NCBI GenBank assembly: GCA_016584305.1
Contig: JACEEZ010018248.1
Location: forward strand, 1 to 64,000
Direction of reading: 5' to 3'
Source of the DNA: Chionoecetes opilio
Taxonomy: Eukaryota; Arthropoda; Malacostraca; Decapoda; Majidae
Length of the DNA: 64,000 bases
Shown: piece by piece, positions 24,981-38,900 of the stretch
How positions within the stretch are numbered: position 1 is the stretch's first letter
How the letters are laid out: each line of letters starts with the position of its first letter
Position numbers and translations under genes: made by a program
Notes under the pieces: generated by a model
The model's input: the letters and a program-made list of their open reading frames with translations, nothing else
What the model was told of the DNA's origin: nothing
Database searches by the model: none

Positions 24981-26461
24981 AACCCCCAGCGGGGGTTGGG
25001 GGCTAAAATGAAATTTAACCCCCTAGTTTAGCCCAAGGTTTGGGAAATGCCCTGTGGGCAAAATGGATGTGGGCGAAAATTTGGGGGGGGAAAACCCCAG
25101 GTCGAAATGGATGAAAATTCCGGGTACCAAACCAACCCTTACTTGGAAATTTTTGAGTTAGGGAAAAAAATGGGAAAGGTTTTTGGGAAATGAAAAGGGA
25201 ATTCCCGTGGGCAACTTGTTTTTGGATGGGTAATGAAAATCAAACCCAAAGGGGGATTTGGGGAAAACTAAAGATTCTTGGTGAAAACACTTAAAACCCA
25301 AATTCCTACTTTTATTTAAAAAAAAAACCGCTTAAAAGGTTTTTAAAAATTTATCCATTAATAGTCCCTAAAAGGGGAACGACGAGAAAAAAAATGATTT
25401 TTTTGGGGAAAATAATCCAATTTTCCTCCGTCCTGGAAAGGGGGGGGGGGCAAAAAAGGAAAAGTCAACCCGGTTTTTGGTCAATGGGAGGGGGACAAAC
25501 ACCCAAACCCTTTCTTTTTTACAGCCTGTTTTACCTTTTTCTTTGGGTTAGGTTGCCTCAATTTTAGGTCCTCTTAAAGGGGAGGGAAAAAACACAGTAA
25601 TATAGTGGAATTTAACGCCAAAAACTCGAAAAATTCTTCCCGGTTTTTCCCCTTTGTGGTACCCCCCCGGGGAGTTATCCCCCCCCTGCACCAGTCAAAC
25701 CGGGCGTGTTTGGGGAAAATTCCATTACCCCAAGTTGCATGATCCAAAAAGTTTCCCCCCCAAAGGGTCAGGGTTTCCCCCGGGGCCCCTAGGTGTTACC
25801 CAAAAAAAAATGGTTCATGGGGGTTGCCTAAGTGGATAGATTGACTTGGGATTATATCCCCGCAGACTGGAATGATGAAACCTAACAACCCCGCTTTCCT
25901 CGTGGGAAAATTTTAAAAATTTTTTTTTTGTACAGTTAGCAGGAAAGGGGGTTATTATTCAAGTTTGTATCTTATACCAAAAGCTTGGGCCCGGGGGGTG
26001 GCCCTTCCCCCCTTTGCCTGAAATTTAAGGGGGGTTTTTCCCTTACCTTTTTTTAAATGGGGGGGGGAAAAATTATTATTAATTTTATTTAAAAAGATTT
26101 AATTTATTTTTAATATATCCCCCCCGGGGAGGGGGCCCCTTTATTAACTTCCCGGTGTGGGTCTTTTAAAGGGGGGTAACAAAAATTATTAACCCTATTT
26201 TTTTATTTTTTATTTTATGTGTTTTTTAAAAAAAATTAAAAATTTTTTTTTCTTAAATTTAATTTTGTCTTTTTTTGGGGCCCTTTTTTGTTACCCGGGT
26301 GATAAAGTTATTTTCTAATTTTTTTTTTAAAAATTTTTTTTAAAAAAATTTTTTTATTTAAATTTAAAATTTTTAATTTTTTAATATTTAATTATTTAAT
26401 ATATTTTTAAATTAATTTTTATATTTAATAAAAATTTATTTATATTTGGGGGGTCGGGATG
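24981..26461. other. Noisy sequence, no gene
   Basis: Strings of G/C and A/T homopolymers with no stable reading frame and no clear repeat; AT-rich from 26060 to 26450. The quality looks poor. Confidence 0.5.
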
Positions 26462-26479
26462 GGTGAACTTTGTGATACC

Positions 26480-27091
26480 ATGCCAGACATGACTATGTGA
26501 TACCATCAGCGACCACAAGCTTCTTCTCGTGGGAAATATTCTACATAGGAAATTTTCTTACTGTAGCAGTGTAGCAGAGAGGTGAAGATGGAGTTATTCA
26601 GGAGTCTCTGCTACTCTATATACTGCAACTCGCTGTGGTCGCGGTACAAGGTGGCCACTCTGAACCGCCTTAAGGTCTGTCACAATGACATCCTTAAGAG
26701 GCTTCTGGGGCTGCCCAGGTGGTACAGCTCGTCCCTGGCTTTCGCTAGGAATGGGGTGAACAATCTGGATGTGATCCGTCGACACTCCGTGTTCAGCTTA
26801 AGGAGTAGGAGTAGAGTGGAGCTCTCTGCGAACTCCATCATCACCTCCGTCAGGCAGAGCTCGGCCTATGCATGTGGACCTATACAACAGCGGTGGCTGG
26901 GCCTGCTGTTTGTACATAATGTGGGGGGTAGCACAGGTGTACATATATGTATACCCTATGTACTATATGCACTTTGGTTTTACTCTAATGTGCCTATGTT
27001 ATGTATATTTTGCTCTAGTACTTAAGTTAACTCTTTGTCTTGTTGTTGTTGCTCTTTTGCATGTATGACTCCGGGTGATAATATTATTGTT
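26480..27091 (+). pseudogene. LINE family X C-terminus and 3' end
   Basis: The frame beginning MELFRSLCYSIYCNSLWS at 26588 continues through LKRLLGLPRWYSSSLAFAR to SSAYACGPIQQRWLGL near 26900. It matches the minus-strand copy at 28491-28925. Untranslated sequence then runs to about 27091 and passes into a TATC/TA microsatellite, the usual 3' end of this family. It is 5'-truncated, with a clear codon structure but no catalytic motifs. It may be the tail of the same copy whose middle is at 20685-21268, though about 180 nt in between are missing. Confidence 0.75.
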
Positions 27092-27946
<855 letters not shown>

Positions 27947-27981
<35 letters not shown>

Positions 27982-28039
27982 TAAAATTAAATATAGTATA
28001 TAATATATATAATAATATATAATATATAAAAATATATAT

Positions 28040-28082
<43 letters not shown>

Positions 28083-28134
28083 CTTTTATCTCTCTCTCTC
28101 TCTCATCCCCTCTCTCTTCTCCTCTCCTCTCTCT

Positions 28135-28172
<38 letters not shown>

Positions 28173-28226
28173 ATATATATATATAATATATATCCATACA
28201 TATATATATATATAAAATATATATAC

Positions 28227-28319
<93 letters not shown>
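27947..28319. repeat. TATC, TA, CT and TAA microsatellites
   Basis: (TATC)n 27947-27981, TA-rich to 28078, (CT)n 28088-28172, (TA)n 28174-28295, (TAA)n to 28319. The last adjoins the 3' end of a minus-strand LINE. Confidence 0.95.
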
Positions 28320-28940
28320 TTTATTCTCGCCCGGAGGCATACAGACAAAAAACAAAGCAATAAGAACAAGCCAAGGAGTAAACCTATGTACAAGAGCAAA
28401 AACAAAAAAACAAGAACAAAGTACAGGCACATTAGGGGACATAGTATCAAAGTACATAGAAAAGCATACATGGACAATTGGACACCTGTGCTACCCCACA
28501 TTCTGCACAAACAGCAGACCCAGCCACCGCTGTTGTATAGGTCCACATACATAGGCCGAGCTCTGTCTGGCAGAGGTGATGATGGAGTTCGTAGAGAGCT
28601 CCACCCTACTCCTTAAACTGAACACGTAGTGTCGATGGATCACATCCAGATTGTTCACCCCGTTCCTAGCGAAAGCCAGGGACGAGCTGCACCACCTGGG
28701 CAGCCCCAGAAGCCTCTTATGGATGTCATTGTGACAGACCTTAGGGCGGTTCATAGTGGCTACCTTGTACCGCGACCACAGCGAGTTGCAGTATATAGAG
28801 TAGCAGTGACTCCTGAATAACTCCATCTTCACCTCTCTGCTACAGTAGAAGAATTTCCTCTGTAGAGTATTTCCCACGACAAGAAGCTTGGTGGTCTGCT
28901 TGATGATATCATCATCATCAGTCATGTCGTGGGATATAAC

Positions 28941-29490
28941 CAGTGGTGGGCGCCGTTAATCAAAAAGTTAACTTCGTTAACCGTTAATCCGTTATCCAAA
29001 AAATTAACTTCGGTAACCGTTAATCAGTTAATTCTTTAAAAAATGTAACGGAAGTTATCGATAAACCGTTAACGTTAATTTTTATTCCAGAAAAAGAGAA
29101 AAAAATCAGTTTTTGCTCTAAAACCACCTAAAAACACCGTTGAAAAGTGCCAAACTATAAAATCAGCCTTTATGGGTTTTTTTAAAGGCTTTAGAGCCCA
29201 AAAACTAGTTTTTTTTTGCTCTAGAGTTAAAAAAAAAAAAGGCAGATTTTATAGTTTTAACTTCTAAAAAAACCTAAAAAAGGCTGATTTCATAGTTTTG
29301 GCCCAGCATAGTTGACCAGTTTTTATGAAATTTTTGGGTTAGCGGACTTGAGTTAACGGAAGTTAAATGTAACGGAAGTTAATTAGTCCGATAATGATTT
29401 CCAAAGTTAACTTAAAAGTTAAATCGTTAACGAAAATGTTAACTTCGTTAATTAACGATGAACGGATTAACGGTTTGGTGCCCACCTTTG
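28941..29490. mobile_element. hAT-like MITE, 550 bp, in LINE
   Basis: It begins CAGTGGTGGGCGCCGTTAAT and ends GTGCCCACCTTTG, with a perfect 8-bp duplication GATATAAC on both sides (28933-28940 and 29491-29498). The body is packed with GTTAAC/CCGTTAAT motifs at both ends and has no ORF. Removing one duplication and the element gives a continuous LINE frame, which proves the insertion. Confidence 0.9.
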
Positions 29491-30228
29491 GATATAACAT
29501 GGCCTAAGTATGCGAATCTATCCACAAAAGTGAGGGCAGACCCACCGAGCCATGCTGTTTTCAGGAAATTCACCCGAGCGCGTGCCGGTGATACTACCAT
29601 GCACTCTGTCTTAGTGGTATTGTAGACAATGTCATGCTTGGCAGCATACACCTGACACACATTGATAAGGTCCTGCAACGCATCCGCAGTGGGTGCGAGC
29701 AGTACCATATCATCAGCATAGCTCAGTGAATTGATGCACCTATCATGTATGTGGCAGCCAATACATGTATCACGAAGGTTGGCACTGAGATCATCCGTGT
29801 ACACATTGTACAGGTAGGGGGATAAAATTCCCCCCTGCCGAATACCATTGGCAGTACTAAAGGACAGCGAGAAGGAATTACCCCACTTAACAGTAAATTC
29901 CTGGGTAGTGTACCAGTACAATAATAAATTAACAATGTACCCAGGTGTACCCCTGACGAGAAGTTTATGAAAGAGCTTCCAGTAATTCACTCTGTCAAAC
30001 GCCTTTCTGGCATCCAGGAAACACAGATAAACAGGTGAATTTCTGGAAGTGTAGTAATGAATGATATTCTTCAATATCTACACACACATCTCAGTGCCAA
30101 GGCCTTTCTTAAAGCTGAACTGATTGTCCAGTGTATACAGGTAGGCTTCAAGACGATGGAGCACCACTTTCTCCAGCACCTTGGACAGGGCGGTTGCTAT
30201 GGCAATGGGCCTGTAATTGCCAGAGTTA

Positions 30229-31043
30229 AAGCGCGTTTTCGCGACCGCTCTGGCCCGGTCTGGACTGGGCTAGTCCCGGGCGGCCACTGTTTTCGCGAGG
30301 CAGATTGGACCGGGCTGGAACGCACGAGACTGGGCCAGGCCAGCGAGCAGGACCACCTTGGACTAGTGTGGGGAGAACTGGCGCATGCGCACTACAGTCA
30401 GCGGGGAAGACGACCAGTAGCTTCTCGTGCTGCTGATAAGACGTGAAACACTATGATGGCCGACCATAAGACTAAAGTAATTTCACGAAAAATTACAATA
30501 TTCGCAATTTGCTGAAACAACATCTTGGGAAATGAATGTACCGTCAAGAACACTATATTGGCCACTGCACTAATGTCACCAGGCGCCATATATTACGAAT
30601 TTTAGCATCACTACAGACTTGTATGTGTCCCTGAAGACATGTACCGTAGCTATAGTTTTATGTAGATAATGTAAACTACGTACTGTGCACGTGATGTGAT
30701 CTGTTGTGATGCTAAAACTCATAATATATGCCCCCCTGCGACATTATAGTTTAGTGGCGACTATAGATAGTGTTATTAACGGTAAATGAAAGAAAATTTC
30801 ATCATCATTTTTTCATAGTCATCCCTGCAACTTGACTTCCCATTGAGAAGTCAAGTAAATAAAACGCGCGCTTTTTAAAAATGTGTGCATTTCTGCCCGG
30901 AGGACTGCCCACTCGATCCCTCAGCCAATAGGAACGACGAATGGGATGGGGCCAGTCTCGATGTATTTTAGCGAGCATCAGTCCAGCCTGACCTGGCCTG
31001 GACTGGACTGGCCCAGGGCGGTGAACGTCACGAAAACGCGCTA
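30229..31043. mobile_element. Harbinger-like element, 815 bp, in LINE
   Basis: The termini AAGCGCGTTTTCGCGAC and (inverted) TAGCGCGTTTTCGTGAC form an imperfect inverted repeat, flanked by TTA at 30226-30228 and 31044-31046. The uninterrupted LINE copy at 31858-31875 reads CCAGAGTTAGCAGGG, confirming the empty site. A TWA-type 3-bp target is characteristic of PIF/Harbinger. Subterminal sequence is rich in GGCCNGGNCTGG. No transposase is present. It carries a further MITE. Confidence 0.8.
30541..30782. mobile_element. TA-flanked MITE (CCGT family), nested
   Basis: It starts CCGTCAAGAACACTAT and ends ATAGTGTTATTAACGG, flanked by TA on both sides (30539-30540, 30783-30784). Its interior GGCGCCATATATTACGAATT is shared with the element at 58766-59239. 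Its target and ends fit a Tc1/mariner-type MITE. Confidence 0.65.
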
Positions 31044-31413
31044 TTAGCAGGGTCCTTCACTTTGCTCTTAAGTAAAGGCACTATAAGCACTGCCAAGACC
31101 TGACTGGGTATGTACTGATGACAGACACAGGCATTGATGAAGAGACAGCCAAGTAACCAGGCTGGGGGGAGCATACTTAAATGCCCCAGAAGGGAGCCCA
31201 TCCATACCCAAAGCCTCACTAGAGGAGAGGCTTTGCAATACCCCTCTCATTTCCTCGTGGTCCAGGCTGCGGAAACCCTGCAGTGACACACCACGCATCA
31301 CACCACGCAGGGCATTCTCACTTTCCTCGTCCCTCACACAGTTGAGAATGCCCTTGAAATGGTCTCCCCACATGGAGGCGATGCCCTCCTCCCCCACAGC
31401 GTGATCCACCCGT

Positions 31414-32839
31414 AGGTAGATAATCCGTGAACACATTGTACAGGTAGGGGGATAAAATCCCCCCCCCCCCTGCCGAATACCATTGGCAGTACTAAAGGAC
31501 AGCGAGAAGGAATTACCCCACTTAACAGTAAATTCCTGGGTAGTGTACCAGTACATTAATAAATTAACAATGTACCCAAGTGTACCCCTGAAGAGAAGTT
31601 TATGAAAGAGCTTCCAGTAATTCACTCTGTCAAACGCCTTTCTGGCATCCAGGAAACACAGATAAACAGGTGAATTTCTGGAAGTGTAGTAATGAATGAT
31701 ATTCTTCAATGTCCACACACACATCTCAGTGCCAAGGCCTTTCTTATAGCTGAACTGATTGTCCAGTGTATACAGGTAGGCCTCAAGACGATGGAGCACC
31801 ACTTTCTCCAGCACCTTGTACGGGGCGGTTGCTATGGCAACGGGCCTGTAATTGCCAGAGTTAGCAGGGTCCTTCACTTTGCTCTTAAGTAAAGGCACTA
31901 TAAGCACTACCAAGACCTGACTTGGTATGTACTGATGACAGACACAGGCATTGATGAAGAGACAGAGCCAAGTAACCAGGCTGGGGGGCGCATACTTAAA
32001 TGCCCTAGAAGGGAGCCCATCCATACCCCAAGCCTCACTGGAGGAGAGGCTTTGCAATACCCTTCTCATTTCCTCATGATCCACGCTGCGGAAACCCTGC
32101 AGCGACACACCACGCATCCCACCACGCAGGGCATTCTCACTCTCTCCTCGTCCCTCACACAGTTGAGAATGCCCTTGAAATGGTCTCCCCACATGGAGGC
32201 GATGCCCTCCTCCCCCACAGCGTGATCCACCCGTAGGGGAAGCGTGTGTGAGCCCGGGTTCATGCTGCGCACGCCACGCCAAAAGTTAAAGGAGTCACCA
32301 GATGCCAGCTTGTCAGCCAGGGACTGGGCACGAAGCTGGTGTTCATGTGACTTACACCACCTGAGACACAGCTTGAATCTTGCCCTGGTGCTCCTCATCC
32401 TCTCAGCCAGTGGCCCCCAACGTGGACCACCACCCGCTCTCCACTCAAGGAAGGACTCCCGCGCGGCACTGTGCGCCTCACGAACAAACACATTCCAGCC
32501 TGGTACCTGCCTCCATCTCTTCCTGCAAAAACCAAACACAGTTGCGCGGCGACAGTTGGTTTCCTCTGGATTAAGATGCTGTTGTTGTTGTTGTAAATTG
32601 TCACCTGTGTTTACAGGTGACATGGGCCCTTCGCCTGATGGCGGCCCATAGGTGTAAGTCGAGGGACAATGCCCATAGGTGAAAGTCGAGGGACAATGGG
32701 AGGGGGCACAGCACTTATGGGCTGCGCGGCGGGGAAGGAGGTGGGAAGAGGAACCGTGGGGGGGCATGCATGGCCCGCTGCCACGGGGGTTGGCGTGTTA
32801 TCCCACCAGCAACTCCTTGCGCGGCGACTGCTGGCTTCC

Positions 32840-32860
<21 letters not shown>
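31414..32860 (-). pseudogene. LINE family X, 5' part
   Basis: From about 32767 the minus frame reads an N-terminal region with Arg-rich segments (FGFCRKRWRQVPGWNVF, then RARFKLCLRWCKSHEHQL), followed by NFWRGVRSMNPGSHTLPLRV and VDHAVGEEG. A frame change near 32100 leads into the 404-codon frame with NYRPVAIATAPYKVLEKVV, FLDARKAFDRVNYWKLFHKL (motif A) and NGIRQGG (motif B). The copy stops just after that, at about 31420, and is joined directly to the truncated start of the neighbouring copy; the YADD block is absent here. No endonuclease domain is visible before the RT in what remains. Confidence 0.75.
32545..32855. repeat. Direct repeat in LINE leader
   Basis: A segment at 32545-32581 (GCGCGGCGACAGTTGGTTTC...) recurs at 32819-32855 (GCGCGGCGACTGCTGGCTTC...), about 274 bp apart. 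A short GTCGAGGGACAATG repeat also occurs at 32658 and 32683. Tandem repeats in a leader are common in LINEs. Confidence 0.65.
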
Positions 32861-33694
<834 letters not shown>

Positions 33695-34488
33695 TGTGGA
33701 AATTTATATCACAAACATATATTTAATGCGAGTCTTACCTAATCAAAACCCATGTTCTATCTCATCCCGACACAATACCCCAGCTAATCAACTAACTAGG
33801 ATACTTATCGGTGGATAGTGGGTTTACATCGCTGTAGGCTTATATCAACACTGCCTGTTCCTGTGATCCGATGTGGTCGCCGGGATCGAGGCCGCCCGTG
33901 AATGACGAAGGTGGAGGCGTTAGTTGTTATCGGTTGGCGTCAAGGAAGCTATTCAGGCTTAATAGACGCGGCGAAATATTCAGTGTGTCGCATTTAACAC
34001 GTCCTTTGATTTAAAACTATGTGCAAAGAGTCTATATGCAAGCACGTATATTTAATAATAGATGTTACTCCCGCAAGGGACTGGAATGAACTGATTTTCC
34101 GTGAGTGGGCGGCTGCGATCGCCGCACAAATCCTACCTACACGTGTCAATCGTTGGAGGTGGCGAGGCGCACCCCTACCAATACCTGCCACGTATACACG
34201 CAGGATAGGAACAAATATTTGACGACGACCAATAGCCAGTCGCTCCAATCAAGGTGCTAATTATATGGTGCAAATGCTTAATATTACTGGGAATGTTCAA
34301 TTATTCTATCCCAGTATTTATCATTTACTTAAATGACCTTAAATAATACCCATTACCATTTAAATTATATATACACATCCCTATACGCAGCCCTATGATG
34401 AGCGGACAATAACTCCCTCACTAGGGGGGGGGGGAACAAACCACCACTCTACCAATTATGAGAGGGTGGTTGGTGGATAATTTCCACA
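33695..34488 (-). repeat. BEL/Pao 3' LTR
   Basis: TGTGGAAATT...AATTTCCACA: TG/CA ends with a 9-10-bp terminal inverted repeat. It aligns over its full length with 41893-42683. Confidence 0.85.
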
Positions 34489-34661
34489 ACTGGGGTCCGG
34501 CGAAAACTGAAGTTCCGCTTCATGTGACATCACCCCAGGCCACATAGCGCCGGAACATTTTAATAGTCGTTTCGGCACTTTGGTCTTTGGCTATATTGAA
34601 ATTTATAGCCCTGATAGAGGTACATGTGACTATACAGACATATACTTGATCGGGGGGAGAG

Positions 34662-35672
34662 TTATCTCCTGATGTTATAATATCCCCAGTAGTCCTCACC
34701 ATTGACCTCAATTGGTTTTAGGATCTCTCTATCAGCGGGAAGTTCAGGGGGACCTAGATAGGAGACTATTCTACCTTCAGATCTATTAAATTTAATGAAA
34801 GATTTGAGGTAATATTTGACTGCCTGTCTACCATGATTTATCCACAATTGACACCTGATATCGGCTAATATTGTAGCCATTCCGCCATGTAATGAGTTCC
34901 TATGATATTCTTCCACCAACAATTTAGTAAGATGATGGCGTTTGGGAATTAGTATGGGATGGCAGGTGGTATTTGGAAGACCAGCTTTCAAATTTCGACC
35001 TCGACACCTAATTATGCCCTCATGATCAAGGTACATACCTAATAATTTGGTCAATTTGTTCCTATGGGGGCTGGCTGAGGCCAATAGCTGACATTCCTCA
35101 GGAAATACCTGCTTTTGTATTGTTCTGACCCAAAACTTCAAAGGATCAGAGCTATCCCTTTTTATGGATTGGAAGACTATATTAGTAGTCTTAATTAGTT
35201 TGCTCAGTAAGGAAAACCTTTCTATGTCTATGACAGGATCTGGGATCAATTCAGGTTCCCTTATTATATCTACGGATATGTCTGACTGAGTGGAAACCTG
35301 TATAGGCATATTATTACTCTTTCAGCCAGGTAGGGCCTTTAAACCATAATCCTGTGTTCAATTTGAGGTTATTATTTCCTCGCGACACATTATTATTAGG
35401 ATTTTCAATAGTGGCAATGTATTGATTATGAACTGGAATACCACCTTCCTCTACTACCTCACTAATTGGTGTGGGCAAGAAAGTGGTTCCAATTTTGGTA
35501 ATGTATAGGGGTTGTGCATGACTAGGAATACTCTCCTCCTGTTCGGCTTGGTGAGTATGTGGGATGGGTCCCATTATTACCTTACCACCAGCATGGTGAA
35601 CATTGAGACGTTATGTATTTTGATGACCTTCCTTAGGTAACGCCCAAAATAATCGGCTCCTATTATTAATTG
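34662..35672 (-). pseudogene. BEL/Pao pol remnant: integrase zinc-binding part
   Basis: From 35672 downward the minus strand reads QLIIGADYFGRYL (BEL conserved segment after protease), then after a frame change MGPIPHTHQAEQEESIPSHA, then WFKGPTWLKE, which in BEL elements lies between RNase H and integrase. A 215-codon frame follows, with KFWVRTIQKQVFPEE, GIIRCRGRNLKAGLP, HPILIPKRHHLTKLLVEEYH and LHGGMATILADIRCQLWI, the integrase H2C2 region. The expected Cys pair after VKYYL is replaced (SFIKF), and the catalytic integrase core is missing. Non-functional. Confidence 0.75.
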
Positions 35673-35677
35673 GAAGG

Positions 35678-35897
35678 TGTAGTAACTGCTGGTGATAGAT
35701 TGTTGGCGCTTCACGTTGCTGGTTTGGGGTTTCACTATTGGCGCCGCGGGGTTAATACACACTGTTAAGATGGACCTATCATGGACTCGGCACCAGTCGG
35801 TACCGAGCCACCACTGTATATACACCAATACAACTGAACCTGGCCTGAGCTTATTCCTAACCTGTCTCTCTGGACTCTACTACGCTGGGATATCACA
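35678..35897 (+). repeat. Gypsy 5' LTR
   Basis: 220 bp with TG...CA ends; 219 of 220 positions match the 3' LTR by eye. Confidence 0.93.
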
Positions 35898-35931
35898 CTG
35901 GCGACGAGGATTTTACGAACCTAGTGTCGTG

Positions 35932-38900
35932 ATGCCGCAATTTGGCCACCTTAGTGAGTTTGACGAGAGCAACAAGTCTGTTTGGGGCGAATACTGCGAG
36001 AGGCTAGAACAGTATTTTCTGGCCAACAAGATTGAAGATGCGGAAGTCAAGAGGGCCGTGTTCCTCTCATCTGTGGGGGAAGCTACGTACAGCACCCTAC
36101 GATCTTTGTGCAGTCCTCGCAAGCCCAAGGAAATTGCTCTTCTAGATTGATAGAAAAGCTTCAGAACCACTACGATCCGAAGCCCTCTAGTATTGTGGCA
36201 CGGTTCCGATTCAACAGTTGCAGGAAATCTGGAAAAGAATCTGTGAGAGATTATGTTGCCAGGCTTCGGATGTTATCTTCAAATTGTCAATATGGACAGA
36301 TGTTGAATGAAATGATTCGTGACCGTCTGGTGTGTGGTGTGGACAGTGAAGCCATTCAAAGCAGGTTGCTGGCTGAAACTGACTTAACGCTCGAGAAGGC
36401 AGTGGACATTGCAGTGGCCTGGGAGACTGCGGAATGTAATACGCATGAATTGAAACAGTATAATCAACCGCAGCAAACGACCGAAGAGCCGTCAATGGTC
36501 AGCTGGGTAGGGCAGAAAAATGAAGCTGCTCGCAGCAGAAATAAAGTGAAACTTTATGGTGAACGACTGAAGCCTTCTAAGTGTTTTAGATGTTTAAGTG
36601 ACAGACATAACAATTCCAACTGCCCGTTTAAAAACCGGAAGTGTTACCAATGTCACAGAGTGGGTCACACTAGAGCAGCGCATATGGCGGGTACGGTGTC
36701 TGTGATGGAAGACTCGGAGCCATACGCGGCAGGCGATGCCGTGGAAGCAAAGGCTAGTGGTGACGGAGCTTCAGAAGTGGTGTACAGCTTGTTTAATTTC
36801 ACTCAGGCTGATGATAGTAGTTCACAGTTTCACCCGCCCCTACTACTGGACGTGAAGCTTCACGGACGGGAAACTCAAATGGAGGTTGACACTGGAGCTT
36901 CAGCTTCTGTTATGGGCGAAGCTTTGTTCTGTGAGCTTTGTGGACAACACTTCCCAGTTCAACCTTTGGATCGTGTATTTAAAACCTATACAGGAGAAAG
37001 AATTAAAATGATTGGAGTAGCAGATGTGGAAATCTCCTTTGAGGATAGTGTCCCTAGAAAATTACCGCTGATCATAGTGAGAGGTCGTGGTAAAGGCTTA
37101 ATTGGTCGTAATTGGCTAGACAAAGGTTACTTTAATTGGACCAACATGCTGCATGGTGAAACGCTGAAAATCACTGACAAAGGAGTAGATATGGATTATA
37201 AAGAAGTGTTTAATGAAGAACTGGGACGGTTTACTGGCGGAAAGACTCATCTGTTCGTTGATAAAGAGGTGAGGCCAAAGTTCTTCAAGGCACGTCCCGT
37301 GCCGCTCTCACTCCAGCACAAGGTGGACAAGGAGCTCATTTGGCTGCAGAACGAGGGTGTTATAAAGTCTGTTCAATTTAGTGAATGGGCAGCCCCTCTG
37401 GTCGTAGTGCCTAAGCCATCGGGAGACGTACGGCTTTGTGGGGATTTTAAACTTACAGTGAATAAAGTTGCAGCCTTGGAACAGTACCCTCTTCCCAGAG
37501 TAGAAGAATTATTTTCGGCGCTCTCAGGATGCTGCATCTTTAGTAAATTAGACATGAGCCATGCTTACAATCAAATTGAGTTAGACGAAGAATCACAGAA
37601 ATATGTAGTAGTTAACACACCTAGAGGTCTCAAGATGTATACAAGGCTCGCCTTTGGCATCCATTCAGCTATTGCAATTTTCCAAAAAATGTTGTCAACT
37701 CTACTTGCAGGACTTCCTCATGTGACGGTGTTCTTGGATGACATGGTTGTGGGGGGCAAGGATGGAAAAGAACACGATGCCCTGCTGGAGGAGGTTCTCC
37801 GTCGGATGTGTCAGGCTGGTTTACGTCTGAACAAGAAGAAATGCCAACTTAGACTGTCTCAAGTAACTTATCTAGGCCACAAGATTTGTAGAACCAACAG
37901 AAGAGAAGACTGAAGCTATTATGGAAGCTCCCCCACCGGAAGACAGAAAGTCCCTGAAGGCCTGGCTTGGTCTTCTGAATTACTGCAGTAAGTTCATGAA
38001 AAATATTGCTACAGTTTTATCTCCCTTGTACCTCCTTCTACGTGACGGTCAACCTTGGGTGTGGGGTAAGGATCAAGTGGATGCTTTTAAGAAAGCTAAG
38101 GAGCTTATACTTTCACCTCCCTGTCTGGCCCATTTTGATGTCACCTTGGACACTGTGCTCATATGTGATGCCAGCCCCTACGGTGTTGGATGTGTTCTGT
38201 CCCAAATTGACAAGAAAGGTGAGGAGCGTCCCGTTGCATTTTACTCAAGATCTCTCAACGAGACTGAGCGCCGTTATGCCCAGACGGATCGGGAAGGGTT
38301 TAGTGTTGTTGTAGGAGTCAAGAAATTTCATTACTACTTGTATGGCCGGCCAATTGTAATCAAAACAGATCATAAGCCTTTGCTTGGGCTGTTTGGGGAA
38401 GATAAACTTATTCCACCTGTGGCGTCTCCAAGAGTGCTTCGTTGGGCTTTAATGTTATCTGCTTACAAGTACAAACTCATGTATTCTCCTGCCAGGTTAC
38501 ACTGTCATTGTGATGCTCTGAGTCGTTTACCACTTGCACACAGGCCCACTTCTGTGCCGATGCCGGCTGAAATGCTTCATCTGATGGAATTAATGGATTC
38601 GGGACCGATTTCTCAAAGCCAGATTCGGGAGTGGACGAATCGTGATCCTGTGCTGTCATCGGTGTTGCTGTTCGTGCGTGATGGTTGGCCTCGGGACCTC
38701 TCTACCCTTCTGACATTGCTCCTTACAAGAACAGGGAGAGTGAGTTGAGCTTACAAAATGGGTGCATATTCTGGGGCAGCAGAATAGTAATTCCTCCTCA
38801 AGGCCGAAATGCTCTGTTGACAGAGTTACATGAAGGACATTTCGGAACTTCAAAGATGAAGAGTAGAAGCAGGGCTTATTTTTGGTGGCCTGGACTAGAT

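Larger units (their letters stand above)
28320..31413 (-). pseudogene. LINE family X, 5'-truncated, with nested insertions
   Basis: Reading from 31413 downward, the copy begins at VDHAVGEEGIASMWGDHF, continues with a SEA-GMDGLPS segment, then LIVPLLKSKVKDPANS. It is interrupted at 30228 by a Harbinger-like element. It resumes with NYRP-type sequence, FLDARKAFDRVNYWKLFHKL (RT motif A) near 30000, NGIRQGGILSPYLYNVYTDD (motif B) near 29840, and SYADDMVLLAPT (catalytic) near 29710, ending YLGHVIS. A hAT element then interrupts at 28940-29490. The C-terminal domain runs 28925-28491, and the 3' untranslated part ends at (TTA)n near 28320. Apart from these insertions the frame is largely open, so the copy is relatively young. 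Clade not assigned. Confidence 0.8.

Noticed and set aside
31068..32282. An intact 404-codon LINE protein
   Set aside because: The frame crosses a junction between two truncated copies, duplicates its central segment and lacks the YADD block.
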